In this document: positions 35,284 to 43,773 of the stretch, piece by piece
Position numbering within the stretch: the first letter of the stretch is position 1
How the letters are laid out: the number at the start of each line of letters is the position of its first letter
Assembly: GCF_003095395.1 (NCBI RefSeq)
Contig: NZ_QEIJ01000002.1
Coordinates: 186,001-250,000 of the forward strand
Direction of reading: 5' to 3'
Origin: Microbacterium sp. Gd 4-13
GTDB taxonomy: Bacteria > Actinomycetota > Actinomycetes > Actinomycetales > Microbacteriaceae
DNA length: 64,000 nucleotides
Notes under the pieces: generated by a model
What the model was told of the DNA's origin: nothing
Databases searched by the model: none
Seen by the model: the letters and a program-made list of their open reading frames with translations, nothing else
Position numbers and translations under genes: made by a program

Positions 35284-36213
35284 TCAGGCGGGGGAGCGGC
35301 CGGCATGGTCGCCCACCCTGGCCATCAGCAGCTGTTGGGCGAGCTGCGCGAGCCGGCGCGTCGCGGGTGAGAGGTAGGCGCCGTCGCGCTGCACGAGGGC
35401 GATCGTGTCGTAGATCGGATCGGCGAACGGGGTGACGGCGACCCCCGGCGGGAACGAGGGCGACTCGGCGATCGTTCGCGAGACGATCGTGTCGGCGGCG
35501 CCGGTGGCGACCAGGCTGATCGCCGTCTCGACGTGTTCGACCTCGATCGCCGGCTCGATGGTGAGCCCCTCCAGTCGCGCCCGAGCGAGAAGTTGCCGTC
35601 GCGTGGGGTCGTTCCACGCGGCGTAGGCGTCGTAGAGCACGAGCTTCGCCGACGACACCTCTGACGTCGTCACGGGGCCGTCGGCGGGGCGACGGTGTGC
35701 GGATGCGTAGAGCACCTCGTCGCGGAAGAGCGGGGTGATGCGCAGCCCCGATTCCTCGACCGGCAGCACGACGAGACCCGCTTCTATCTCGCCGGCGGCG
35801 ATCGACTCCGCGACGAGCGCGGAGTTGAGTCCGACGAGGCGCACCTTCACGTTCGGGTGCTGCGCGTGGAAGCGCTCGACCAGGTCGGACAGGTCGTAGT
35901 AGGCGGCGTTGCGCAGCACCCCGAAGGTGCACGTACCGCCCTCGAGCGCGTGGAGCGCGCGGACGGTCTCGAGACCGTTGTCGATCGCGCTCACGGCCTG
36001 CTCGGCGTGAGCGCGCAGGGCGAGGGCGGCATCGGTGGGGGTGAGTCGTCGACCGCCCCGGGCGAACAGCTTCACCCCCAGCTCTCGTTCGAGACGCGCC
36101 ACGAGCTCCGAGACGGAGGCCTGAGCGCTGTCGAGCTCGACAGCGGCCGCGGTGAACGAGCCGAGGTCGAGGGCGGCGAGGAATGCCTTCAGCTGCGCGA
36201 TGGTCACAGCCAA
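35284..36213 (-). CDS. LysR family transcriptional regulator
   Basis: This protein has about 309 residues with the LysR HTH at the N-terminus (IAQLKAFLAALDLGSFTAAAVELDSAQASVSELVARLERELG) and the co-inducer domain behind it. The start is a TTG at 36213; a GTG two codons in (36207) is equally likely, as neither has a good ribosome-binding site. It is divergent from the second histidinol-dehydrogenase-like gene across 72 bp, the standard arrangement for a LysR activator of the neighbouring operon. Confidence 0.92.
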   Translation of the reverse strand: MAVTIAQLKAFLAALDLGSFTAAAVELDSAQASVSELVARLERELGVKLFARGGRRLTPTDAALALRAHAEQAVSAIDNGLETVRALHALEGGTCTFGVLRNAAYYDLSDLVERFHAQHPNVKVRLVGLNSALVAESIAAGEIEAGLVVLPVEESGLRITPLFRDEVLYASAHRRPADGPVTTSEVSSAKLVLYDAYAAWNDPTRRQLLARARLEGLTIEPAIEVEHVETAISLVATGAADTIVSRTIAESPSFPPGVAVTPFADPIYDTIALVQRDGAYLSPATRRLAQLAQQLLMARVGDHAGRSPA

Positions 36214-36285
36214 TGGTAAACCCGATGGTTCACATCGTATCCACTGGGCTTGTGGGGTATCAGCGCGAACGCTTAGCTATCTGTC
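36214..36285 (+). promoter_or_regulatory. LysR-hisD-like divergent promoter region
   Basis: TTGTGG (36250-36255), 18 bases, and TAGCTA (36274-36279) form a promoter ending six bases before the ATG at 36286, so the transcript is probably leaderless. An imperfect inverted repeat (GGTAAACCCGATGGTT, 36214-36229) near the LysR start is a candidate LysR site. Confidence 0.5.
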
Positions 36286-37614
36286 ATGCGCTTCACTCCC
36301 GTTCTGCTGCAGAGCCTGCAGGGCTCTTTCCACCACCTCAAGACTCCGCTCGTCGACGCTCCGGCCGCGCAGCGCGATCCCGCCGTGATCGAGACGGTTT
36401 CGGCGATGCTCTCCGACATCCAGCGCCGCGGGATGGACGCCGTGCGCGACTACGCGCGCACCCTCGACAACGACACCGGCGGCGAGATCGAGCTCACCGC
36501 GGCGCAGATCGCGACGAGCGGCGACCGCCTCCCGGCCGATCTCCGCGCGGCGATCGAGCTCGGCGCGGAACGGACGCGGGCCTTCGCCGGGGTTCAGCGC
36601 TCCCACCTGAAGGACTTCGAGACCGAGCTGGTCCCGGGGCTGGTCACCGGCGCGCGCTACGTACCGGTCTCCCGCGTCGGGGCATACCTCCCGGCCGGGC
36701 GCTTCCCCCTGACGGCCAGCGCGTTCATGACCGTCGGTGTGGCCAAGGCAGCCGGCGTTCCCACGGTCATCGCGTGCACCCCGCCGCAGCCCGGCGGTGG
36801 CGCCAACGACGCGGTCGTCTACGCGGCCCACCTCTCCGGCGTGGACCGCGTGTTCGTGCTCGGCGGAGTGCAGGCACTGGCGGCCATGGCGTACGGGCTG
36901 CTCGGAGAGCTGCCGATCGACATGCTCGTCGGTGCGGGCAACGCCTACGTCGCCGAAGCGAAGCGCCAGCTCTTCGGCACCGTGGCGATCGACCTGCTCG
37001 CCGGGCCCTCCGAGGTCGCGGTCATCTCGGACGAGACCGCCGATCCCGAGATCGTCGCCGCCGACCTCCTCGGGCAGGCCGAGCACGGGCCGAACTCGCC
37101 CGCTGCCCTCGTGACGACGTCGGAGGAGCACGGACGTGCGGTGATCGAGGCCGTCGAGCGACAGCTGAGCGGACTCGCCACGGAGCCCATCGCCGGGCCG
37201 GCGTGGCGGGACTACGGCTCGGTCACGGTCGCCGCCGACCGCGAAGCAGCGGTCGTGCTGATGGACGATCTCGCCCCGGAGCACCTCGAGGTGATCACCT
37301 CGGACGACGCGTGGTACCACGACCACCTGCGCAACTACGGCTCGATCTTCCTCGGCGCGTGGAGCACGGTCGCCTACTCCGACAAGGGCATGGCGGGGAC
37401 GAACCACGTTCTGCCGACCGCCGGCGGCGCCAAGCACAGCGCGGGGCTGTCGGTCTCCCGCTTCCTCAAGCCGTTGACCTACCAGCGCATCACCCGCGAC
37501 GCCACCCCCGAGCTGGCGCACGCGGTGCAGGTCATCTCCGACTCCGAGGGGATGGCCGCGCACAGCGCCACCGCCACGATGCGCCTCGATACCTTCGCCA
37601 CGTCGGAGTCGTGA
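36286..37614 (+). CDS. histidinol dehydrogenase family protein (second paralogue)
   Basis: This 442-residue HisD-fold protein has zinc ligands in LLGQAEHGPNS, the catalytic Glu-His in LAPEHLEVIT, and GTNHVLPT behind it. GAYLPAGRFPLTASAFMT and GGVQALAAMAYGL are family blocks. It is clearly diverged from the paralogue at 29717 and from a typical biosynthetic HisD, and there are no his genes nearby. Its own LysR gene is divergent, and its stop overlaps the start of a GH13 glucosidase gene (GTGA at 37611-37614). A dehydrogenase in carbohydrate or polyol catabolism is more likely than histidine synthesis, but the substrate is unknown. Confidence 0.85.
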   Translation: MRFTPVLLQSLQGSFHHLKTPLVDAPAAQRDPAVIETVSAMLSDIQRRGMDAVRDYARTLDNDTGGEIELTAAQIATSGDRLPADLRAAIELGAERTRAFAGVQRSHLKDFETELVPGLVTGARYVPVSRVGAYLPAGRFPLTASAFMTVGVAKAAGVPTVIACTPPQPGGGANDAVVYAAHLSGVDRVFVLGGVQALAAMAYGLLGELPIDMLVGAGNAYVAEAKRQLFGTVAIDLLAGPSEVAVISDETADPEIVAADLLGQAEHGPNSPAALVTTSEEHGRAVIEAVERQLSGLATEPIAGPAWRDYGSVTVAADREAAVVLMDDLAPEHLEVITSDDAWYHDHLRNYGSIFLGAWSTVAYSDKGMAGTNHVLPTAGGAKHSAGLSVSRFLKPLTYQRITRDATPELAHAVQVISDSEGMAAHSATATMRLDTFATSES

Positions 37615-39266
37615 TCTCGGGCGCGACGACGGCCGGCGCGCAGTGGTGGCGCTCGGCCGTCATCTACCAGATCTATCCGCGGTCGTTCGCCGATGCGAAC
37701 GGAGACGGGGTCGGCGATCTCGCCGGCGTGACGGCGCGCCTGTCCGCCCTCGAGGCGCTGGGGGTCGACGCCATCTGGCTGAGCCCCTTCTACGTGTCGC
37801 CGCAGAAGGACGCCGGGTACGACGTCGCCGACTACTGCGACGTCGACCCGCTCTTCGGCACGCTCGACGACTTCGACGTGCTGCGGGCGGCCGCCCACGC
37901 TCGGGGCATCCGTGTGATCGTCGACCTCGTGCCGAACCACTCGTCCGACCGGCATCCGTGGTTCCACGACGCGCTGCGCGCCGCCCCGGGCAGCCCGGAG
38001 CGCGCGCGATACATGTTCCGCGACGGCCGGGGGCCGGGCGGCGACCTGCCGCCCAACAATTGGCAGTCGCTGTTCGGGGGGCCGGCGTGGACCCGGACGC
38101 TCGACGCCGACGGCGCTCCCGGCCAGTGGTACCTGCACCTGTTCGACACCTCGCAGCCCGATTTCGATTGGACCAGCCAGGATGTGCGGGCGGAGTTCCG
38201 CCGCATCCTGCGCTTCTGGCTCGATCGGGGCGTGGACGGCTTCCGCGTCGACGTCGCGCACGGGCTGGTGAAGGCCGAGGGGCTGCCCGATTACACCCCC
38301 GACCCGCACGCGGGGTCGATGGGCGGCGACGAGTACGGCGTGCCGTACTGGGCGCAGCCGGGAGTGCACGACATCTTCCGCGACTGGCGCTCGCTGCTCG
38401 AGGAGTACGACGGCGACCGGGCCCTCTGCGCCGAGGCCTGGCTGCCCTCGATCGAGATGACGAGTCTCTGGGTGCGCCCCGACGAGATGTCGCAGGCGTT
38501 CAACTTCGCCTATCTCGAGACGCCCTGGCACGCCGGCAGGCTCCGCGCCGTCATCGACGAGTCGTTGCGCGCCTACGGTGCGGTCGGCGCGCCCAGCACG
38601 TGGGTGCTGTCGAATCACGACGTGGTGCGGCACACGGCCCGTCTCGCGCTCACCGCCGAGAACCCGCAGGGGCACGGGATCGGTCCGGACTCGCCCGGTC
38701 GCCCCATCCCCGAACTGGGCCTGCGACGCGCGCGAGCGGCGACGACCGTGATGCTGGCGCTGCCCGGATCGGCCTATCTCTACCAGGGCGAGGAGCTCGG
38801 ACTCCCCGAGGTCGTCGACCTTCCCGCCGCTGCACGTCAGGACCCGACCTGGGCCCGCTCGAACGGCGAGCGGTACGGGAGGGACGGATGCCGGGTTCCT
38901 CTGCCGTGGGAGGCGGACGCGCCCTCGTACGGCTTCGGTGCGACTCATGCGCCGCCTTGGCTGCCGCAGCCGGAAGGGTGGGCGCCGTTCGCCCGTGACA
39001 GTCAGGAGCGAGATCCCGACTCGACACTGCACCTCTATCGACGGCTCCTGGCGGCTCGTCGCGAGGCGCGACTCGGTGCCGGGACGCTCGAATGGCTCTC
39101 CCTGGGGGAGGATTCGGTGGCCTTCCGTAACGGGAAGGTCACGATTGTCGCCAATCTCGGGCAGACGAATGTGCCCCTTCCCGCGGGTCGGGTGATCGTC
39201 GCGAGCGAGCCCTTCTCGGGGGCCGAGCTGCCCCCCGACGTCGCCGTCTGGATCGCCGCCGAATAA
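37611..39266 (+). CDS. glycoside hydrolase family 13 alpha-glucosidase
   Basis: The GTG at 37611 overlaps the upstream stop and gives 551 residues. GH13 landmarks are WWRSAVIYQIYPRSFADANGDG, DLVPNHSS, the nucleophile Asp in GVDGFRVDVAHGL (about 213), the acid/base Glu in ALCAEAWLPS (about 275) and LSNHDVVRH (about 336). The layout fits oligo-1,6-glucosidase or alpha-glucosidase (GH13 subfamilies 23/30). No signal peptide is present, so it acts on imported oligosaccharides. Coupling with a hisD-like gene is unusual. Much longer upstream open frames are read-through of the hisD-like gene. Confidence 0.93.
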   Translation: MISGATTAGAQWWRSAVIYQIYPRSFADANGDGVGDLAGVTARLSALEALGVDAIWLSPFYVSPQKDAGYDVADYCDVDPLFGTLDDFDVLRAAAHARGIRVIVDLVPNHSSDRHPWFHDALRAAPGSPERARYMFRDGRGPGGDLPPNNWQSLFGGPAWTRTLDADGAPGQWYLHLFDTSQPDFDWTSQDVRAEFRRILRFWLDRGVDGFRVDVAHGLVKAEGLPDYTPDPHAGSMGGDEYGVPYWAQPGVHDIFRDWRSLLEEYDGDRALCAEAWLPSIEMTSLWVRPDEMSQAFNFAYLETPWHAGRLRAVIDESLRAYGAVGAPSTWVLSNHDVVRHTARLALTAENPQGHGIGPDSPGRPIPELGLRRARAATTVMLALPGSAYLYQGEELGLPEVVDLPAAARQDPTWARSNGERYGRDGCRVPLPWEADAPSYGFGATHAPPWLPQPEGWAPFARDSQERDPDSTLHLYRRLLAARREARLGAGTLEWLSLGEDSVAFRNGKVTIVANLGQTNVPLPAGRVIVASEPFSGAELPPDVAVWIAAE

Positions 39267-39621
39267 GGGATCCCGCGGCCTTCCGGCGGGGGCTCCGCGT
39301 GCTCCGTCGGCGACGCCGTCTCACGCGCCGGCGTACCCGGATCGAGGCTCGCGGCACCGTGCAGGTCGCCTCGCGGCCCGATTTGCCAACGCCCCCGAGG
39401 CCGTGACACGTTGAGATGTGCCCGTTGCCGGGCCACCCGACCAGTCCGCGGTCGCGGTGACATCTCCCGAGGGTGTCAGACCGCGATCGTACGGTCGGCG
39501 GTCTTTGCGTGCGGGTCCGACACCCGCCGCCCGGCCGCGCCTCGACCCGAGGTGCGCGTCTGCGACCGCCACCCGGGCGTGACCGATGCCGTCCCCGCGC
39601 GGGGCAGCCGAGGTACACACT
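39267..39621. promoter_or_regulatory. 355-bp intergenic region before proV
   Basis: No gene is supported here. Near 39453-39483 an interrupted stem (GCGGTGACA ... TGTCAGACCGC) encloses TCTCCCGAGGG. A weak GC-rich inverted repeat follows the GH13 stop (39267-39295) and could be its terminator. TACACA at 39614-39619 is too close to the GTG at 39622 to be its -10. A long leader with osmotic regulation is possible but unproven. Confidence 0.4.
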
Positions 39622-40923
39622 GTGACCGTTCTTCCGCCTGCCCTCGAGGCGCGCAATCTCTTCAAGGTCTTCGGACGCAGTCCCCAGAAGGCCGTCCAAC
39701 GCCTGAAAGCCGGCGAGAGCCGCACCGACGTCGCCGACGCGGGAACCGCCGCCGTCATCGACGCGAGCTTCGACGTCGCCGAAGGCGAGATCTTCGTCAT
39801 CATGGGCCTGTCGGGTTCCGGCAAGTCGACGATCATCCGCATGCTCAACGGGCTCCACGACGCCACCGCCGGGTCGGTCCACGTGCACGGCGAGCCGGTG
39901 ACCGGCACCACCGCGGCGAAGCTGCGGGCGTTGCGCCGAGACCGCGTCTCGATGGTGTTCCAGCACTTCGCGCTCCTGCCGCACCGCTCGGTCGCCGAGA
40001 ACGTCGCGTACCCGCTCGAGCTGCGGGGCGTCGCCAAGACCGAGCGCCTCGCGCGCGCCGAGGAGATCCTCTCGCTCGTCGGGCTCGAGGGGTGGGGCGA
40101 CAAGCTCCCCGACGCGCTGTCGGGCGGCATGCAGCAGCGCGTCGGCATCGCCCGTGCCCTCGCGGCCGATCCCGATGTGCTGCTGATGGACGAAGCCTTC
40201 AGCGCCCTCGATCCCCTCATCCGTCGCGAGATGCAGGAGCAGCTGCTCGCGCTCCAGCAGAAGCTGCAGAAGACGATCGTCTTCATCACGCACGACCTCA
40301 ACGAGGCCATGCTCCTGGGCGACCGCATCGCCGTGATGCGCGACGGTCGCATCGTGCAGATCGGCACGCCGGAAGACATCCTCACCGACCCGGCGAACGA
40401 CTACGTGGAGCAGTTCGTGCAGGACGTCGATCGCGCACGCGTGCTGACCGCCGCCAACGTCATGGAGCGCCCGCGGCCCGTGGTCACCGAGACCGCCGGA
40501 CCCCGCTCCGCCCTGCGCCAGATGCGCGACGCGTACATGTCGGCCGCGTACGTCGTGGGGCGCGACCGCCGCCTCCTCGGCGTGGTCACCGATCGCGACG
40601 CGATCGCCCTGGTCCGACGCGGCGAGGGCTCGGTCACCTCGGTGATCCGCCCCGCCCCGCTCACCGTCTCGCAGGACGAGGTGCTGATGAATCTCTTCGT
40701 CCCCGCGGTCGAATCGCCCGTGCCGCTGGCGGTGACCGACGCCGAGGGCAGGCTCGTCGGCGTGATCCCCCGCGTCACCCTTCTCGCGGCGCTCGGCCCC
40801 GGCCCCGGGGCGACCGACGAGATCACGATCCCCGTCGTCCCGCTTCCCGCGACCGTCATCGACGAGGCCCTCGCGGAGTCGGCCGACGATGCATCCACCA
40901 CCACAGGAAAGGCGGCAGTGTGA
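39622..40923 (+). CDS. proV: glycine betaine/proline ABC transporter ATP-binding protein (ProV/OpuAA)
   Basis: From the GTG at 39622 the protein has 433 residues. Walker A GLSGSGKST is at about 62-70, signature LSGGMQQRVGIARAL at about 169, Walker B VLLMDEAFSALDPLIR and switch ITHDLNEAM. The N-terminal FKVFGRSPQKAVQRLKAG is typical of ProV/OpuAA. Two CBS domains (about 285-390), sensors of ionic strength in this family, follow. An ATG at 39586 is an alternative start. It energises compatible-solute import with the ProW and ProX proteins. The stop shares one base with the proW start. Confidence 0.94.
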   Translation: MTVLPPALEARNLFKVFGRSPQKAVQRLKAGESRTDVADAGTAAVIDASFDVAEGEIFVIMGLSGSGKSTIIRMLNGLHDATAGSVHVHGEPVTGTTAAKLRALRRDRVSMVFQHFALLPHRSVAENVAYPLELRGVAKTERLARAEEILSLVGLEGWGDKLPDALSGGMQQRVGIARALAADPDVLLMDEAFSALDPLIRREMQEQLLALQQKLQKTIVFITHDLNEAMLLGDRIAVMRDGRIVQIGTPEDILTDPANDYVEQFVQDVDRARVLTAANVMERPRPVVTETAGPRSALRQMRDAYMSAAYVVGRDRRLLGVVTDRDAIALVRRGEGSVTSVIRPAPLTVSQDEVLMNLFVPAVESPVPLAVTDAEGRLVGVIPRVTLLAALGPGPGATDEITIPVVPLPATVIDEALAESADDASTTTGKAAV

Positions 40924-41897
40924 TGGAAGACTTCCGTATTCCCGTGGGTTCCTGGGTCAAGGGCGGGGTGGACTGGATCCGCGACAACCTCGACGGACTG
41001 CTCGACGCGATCGCATGGATCGTGCGCCTCCTCGTCGACACGCTCACCGACGTGCTGGTGAGCACCCCGATCCCCGTGGCCATCGTCGTCGCGGCGCTCA
41101 TCGGCTGGCTGGTCCGATCGTGGCAGCTCGGTGTGGGCACCCTGGTGTCGTTCACCCTCATCGTCGGCATGGCCCAGTGGACCGCCTCGATGCAGACCCT
41201 CTCCCTCGTGCTCGTGGCCACCCTGATCGCGGTCGCGATCTCGGTGCCGCTGGGCATCTGGTCGGCGCGCAACGCCCGGGTGCGCTCGATCCTCAAGCCC
41301 GTGCTCGACTTCATGCAGACGATGCCCGCCTTCGTCTACCTGATCCCGGCGATCACGTTCTTCAGCATCGGCGTGGTCCCCGGTCTCGTATCCACGGTGA
41401 TCTTCGCCCTCCCGCCCGGCGTGCGGCTGACCGAGCTCGGCATCCGCGGCGTCGACTCCGAGACCGTCGAGGCCGGCCACGCGTTCGGCGCCAAGCCGGG
41501 GCAGATCCTCCGCGGCATCCAGCTTCCCCTGGCGATGCCGACGATCATGGCCGGCGTCAACCAGGTCATCATGCTCGCGCTGTCGATGGCGGTCGTGGCC
41601 GGCATCGTCGGGGCCGACGGCCTCGGCAAGGAGGTCGTCTCGGCGATCTCGACCGTCAACCTCGCGAAGGGCGTCGAAGCGGGCCTCAGCGTCGTCATCA
41701 TCGCGGTCTACCTCGACCGCGTGACCGCCGCGCTCGGCAACCCCTCGGAGTACCGCGGCTCGCTCCTCGGTCTGATCTCCCGTCGCCGCGCCGCTCAGCG
41801 GGCGATCGCGCCCTCGGCCGACGACAAGGACGCCACGGCGGAGGCCGACCGCATGAAGGCATCGCCGCGTCGCGCCCCGATCAGCACCAACGGCTGA
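40923..41897 (+). CDS. proW: glycine betaine/proline ABC transporter permease (ProW/OpuAB)
   Basis: This 324-residue permease has a soluble or amphipathic N-terminus (about 1-45) and six helices. PVLDFMQTMPAFVYLIPAITFF and the EAA loop VEAGHAFGAKPGQILRGIQLPLAMPTI are diagnostic for ProW/OpuAB. The C-terminal 45 residues are charged and vary in the family. The ATG at 40923 is coupled to proV (TGATG). Confidence 0.95.
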   Translation: MEDFRIPVGSWVKGGVDWIRDNLDGLLDAIAWIVRLLVDTLTDVLVSTPIPVAIVVAALIGWLVRSWQLGVGTLVSFTLIVGMAQWTASMQTLSLVLVATLIAVAISVPLGIWSARNARVRSILKPVLDFMQTMPAFVYLIPAITFFSIGVVPGLVSTVIFALPPGVRLTELGIRGVDSETVEAGHAFGAKPGQILRGIQLPLAMPTIMAGVNQVIMLALSMAVVAGIVGADGLGKEVVSAISTVNLAKGVEAGLSVVIIAVYLDRVTAALGNPSEYRGSLLGLISRRRAAQRAIAPSADDKDATAEADRMKASPRRAPISTNG

Positions 41898-41964
41898 CAC
41901 ACGGGCCTCGGCCCGACCTCACTGAACCCATACGGAACGCAGCAGAACATACGAAAGGAACACC

Positions 41965-42876
41965 ATGCAGATGTCCCGCAAGATCACATCCCTCGTGGCT
42001 CTCGGAGCCGCAGCATCCCTCGCCCTCGCAGGTTGCGCGAGCGGAGCCGGTGACGGCGACAGCAACGCCGACTCCGGCGACAAGGGCACCATTACCCTCG
42101 GCTTCCTCCCCTCGTGGACTGACGGCCTCAGCACCGCCTACCTCCTCCAGAACCAGCTCGAGGAGCTCGGCTACACGGTCGAGATGGAGACGCTCACCGA
42201 GGCGGGCCCGCTCTACACCGCGCTCGCCCAGGGCGACATCGACATCTACCCGTCGGCATGGCCCGAGCTGACCCACGCGTCCTACATGGAGGAGTACGGC
42301 GACTCGATCGACGACCTCGGCGCCTACTACGACAACGCGAAGCTCACGCTCGCGGTGCCGAGCTACTCCGACATCGACTCGATCGAAGACCTCGCCGGCC
42401 AGGCCGACCGCTTCGACGGCAAGATCTACGGCATCGAGCCCGGCGCCGGCCTGACCAAGCAGACCCAGGAGGTCGCACTCCCCGGGTACGGTCTCGACGG
42501 CGAGTTCGAGCTCGTCACCTCGTCGACCGCGGCGATGCTCACCGAGCTCGACAACGCGATCGCCGCGCAGGACGACATCGTCGTGACGCTGTGGCGTCCG
42601 TTCTGGGCCAACGACGCGTTCGACATCAAGGACCTCGCCGACCCGCAGGGCCTCATGGGCGACCCCGAGGCGCTGCACTTCCTCGGCGCGTCGGGCTTCG
42701 CCGAGAAGTACCCGGATGCTGCGGAGCTGATCTCCGGCATCAAGCTGGACGACGAGCAGTACGGCGCCCTGGAAGACATGGTCGTCAACGAGTACGGCGA
42801 GGGGCGCGAGGCCGAGGCCATCACCGCGTGGCTCGAGCAGTACCCCGACGTGATCCCCGCGGTCGCGGCGCGCTGA
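41965..42876 (+). CDS. proX: glycine betaine ABC transporter substrate-binding lipoprotein (ProX/OpuAC)
   Basis: This 303-residue lipoprotein has lipobox LAGC with Cys24. The OpuAC fold shows in TITLGFLPSWTDGLSTAYLL, LAQGDIDIYPSAWPELTH and IVVTLWRPFWANDAFDIKDL; tryptophans that form the aromatic cage of betaine-binding proteins are present in the last two. A GAAAGGAA site precedes the ATG. A hairpin terminator follows. It lies 67 bp behind proW in the same operon, and it delivers betaine-like solutes for osmoprotection. Confidence 0.94.
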   Translation: MQMSRKITSLVALGAAASLALAGCASGAGDGDSNADSGDKGTITLGFLPSWTDGLSTAYLLQNQLEELGYTVEMETLTEAGPLYTALAQGDIDIYPSAWPELTHASYMEEYGDSIDDLGAYYDNAKLTLAVPSYSDIDSIEDLAGQADRFDGKIYGIEPGAGLTKQTQEVALPGYGLDGEFELVTSSTAAMLTELDNAIAAQDDIVVTLWRPFWANDAFDIKDLADPQGLMGDPEALHFLGASGFAEKYPDAAELISGIKLDDEQYGALEDMVVNEYGEGREAEAITAWLEQYPDVIPAVAAR

Positions 42877-42891
42877 CCTGAGTTCGATGAG

Positions 42892-42921
42892 CGGGCGGGT
42901 TCCTTCCGGGGAGCCCGCCCG
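42892..42921 (+). terminator. hairpin terminator behind proX
   Basis: CGGGCGGG (42892-42899) and CCCGCCCG (42914-42921) form a GC-rich stem with a 14-base loop, followed by TTCTCTCGTTC. It lies 16 bases after the proX stop. Confidence 0.75.
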
Positions 42922-43041
42922 TTCTCTCGTTCACGCACGGGGCGCGGCCACGAGCGGAGGAGACCTCACGGGCGGAGGACCGTCGGGGGCGCGGCGGTCA
43001 GCCGCTCGTGAGATGCCCTCCGGTCGTCACGGGCGGCGGCG

Positions 43042-43773
43042 TCAGACGCGGACGGGTGCTCCGAAGCGGGTGAGGAATCCCGCATGCTGCGACGGCATCG
43101 CGAGCACGGAGTCGGGCGGGCGCCTCGCGAGGTCGGCGAAGCCGCTGTCGCCGAGCAGCTCGTCGTCGAGGGCGAGGAGTTCGCCGTCGACGAGCGGCCA
43201 CGGCTCGTGTTCGTTCGCGGCCCAGATCGTGCGGCCGAGGTGGGACTGGTGGAACCCCCATCGCGCGGTCAGGAACCGCGACAGGTCGGTGTCGACGGGG
43301 GTCGCGCCGGGAACGACCCGGATGCGCGTGCGCGGCCTCGGGCCGGGGCCGTGCCGGTGTGAGCGGTACTCGATCGCTTGCTCGTCGGCGCGGAGACCGG
43401 CTCTCGCCCAGCGATAGGGGAGGCCGAAGAGCGCCCGCGCGCCGGCGACCGGAAGCAGGTGCTCGGCCTCCAGTGTGAGGAAGACGACACCCCGGCGCCC
43501 GCGCTCATCGACGGCGTACGTGCGCACGTTGATCTCGACGAACGATCCGACCACGGGCACCGGCGGCAGAGGCAGGAAGCGGAAGTCGCCGAGGACGAAG
43601 GGGATCAACCCCACCCAGGCCGACCCGTCGAAGAGATCGGGGCGCGTTCCGGGCGGAAGGCGGCCGGCGATCGCGGCGGGGTCGACCCGCCAGTGCAGGA
43701 AGAGCGCCGTGCTCCACCGCTGCTCGATGATCGCGCGTCCGCCGAGCGGCGGTGCGCCGTCGTCGACGGTCAC
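43042..43773 (-). CDS. DUF2071 domain-containing protein (YqjF type)
   Basis: From the GTG at 43773 the protein has 243 residues. The DUF2071/YqjF signature is clear: QRWSTALFLHWRVDPAAIAGRLPPGTRPDLFDGSAWVGLIPF, FVEINVRTYAVDERGRRGVVFLTLEAEH and LFGLPYRWA. The fold is related to acetoacetate decarboxylase; the function is not known. The GTG overlaps the stop of the upstream coiled-coil gene (GTGA), so both are translated together. Confidence 0.88.
   Translation of the reverse strand: MTVDDGAPPLGGRAIIEQRWSTALFLHWRVDPAAIAGRLPPGTRPDLFDGSAWVGLIPFVLGDFRFLPLPPVPVVGSFVEINVRTYAVDERGRRGVVFLTLEAEHLLPVAGARALFGLPYRWARAGLRADEQAIEYRSHRHGPGPRPRTRIRVVPGATPVDTDLSRFLTARWGFHQSHLGRTIWAANEHEPWPLVDGELLALDDELLGDSGFADLARRPPDSVLAMPSQHAGFLTRFGAPVRV

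Noticed and set aside
36183..39266. 1027-residue fusion reading through the hisD-like gene into the GH13 gene
   Set aside because: The first 475 residues are the wrong frame of the hisD-like gene; GH13 homology starts right after the GTG at 37611.
39614..39619. TACACA as the -10 of proV
   Set aside because: It ends two bases before the chosen GTG, so transcription would start inside the gene. It would only work if the true start lies further downstream, which would remove conserved N-terminal residues.
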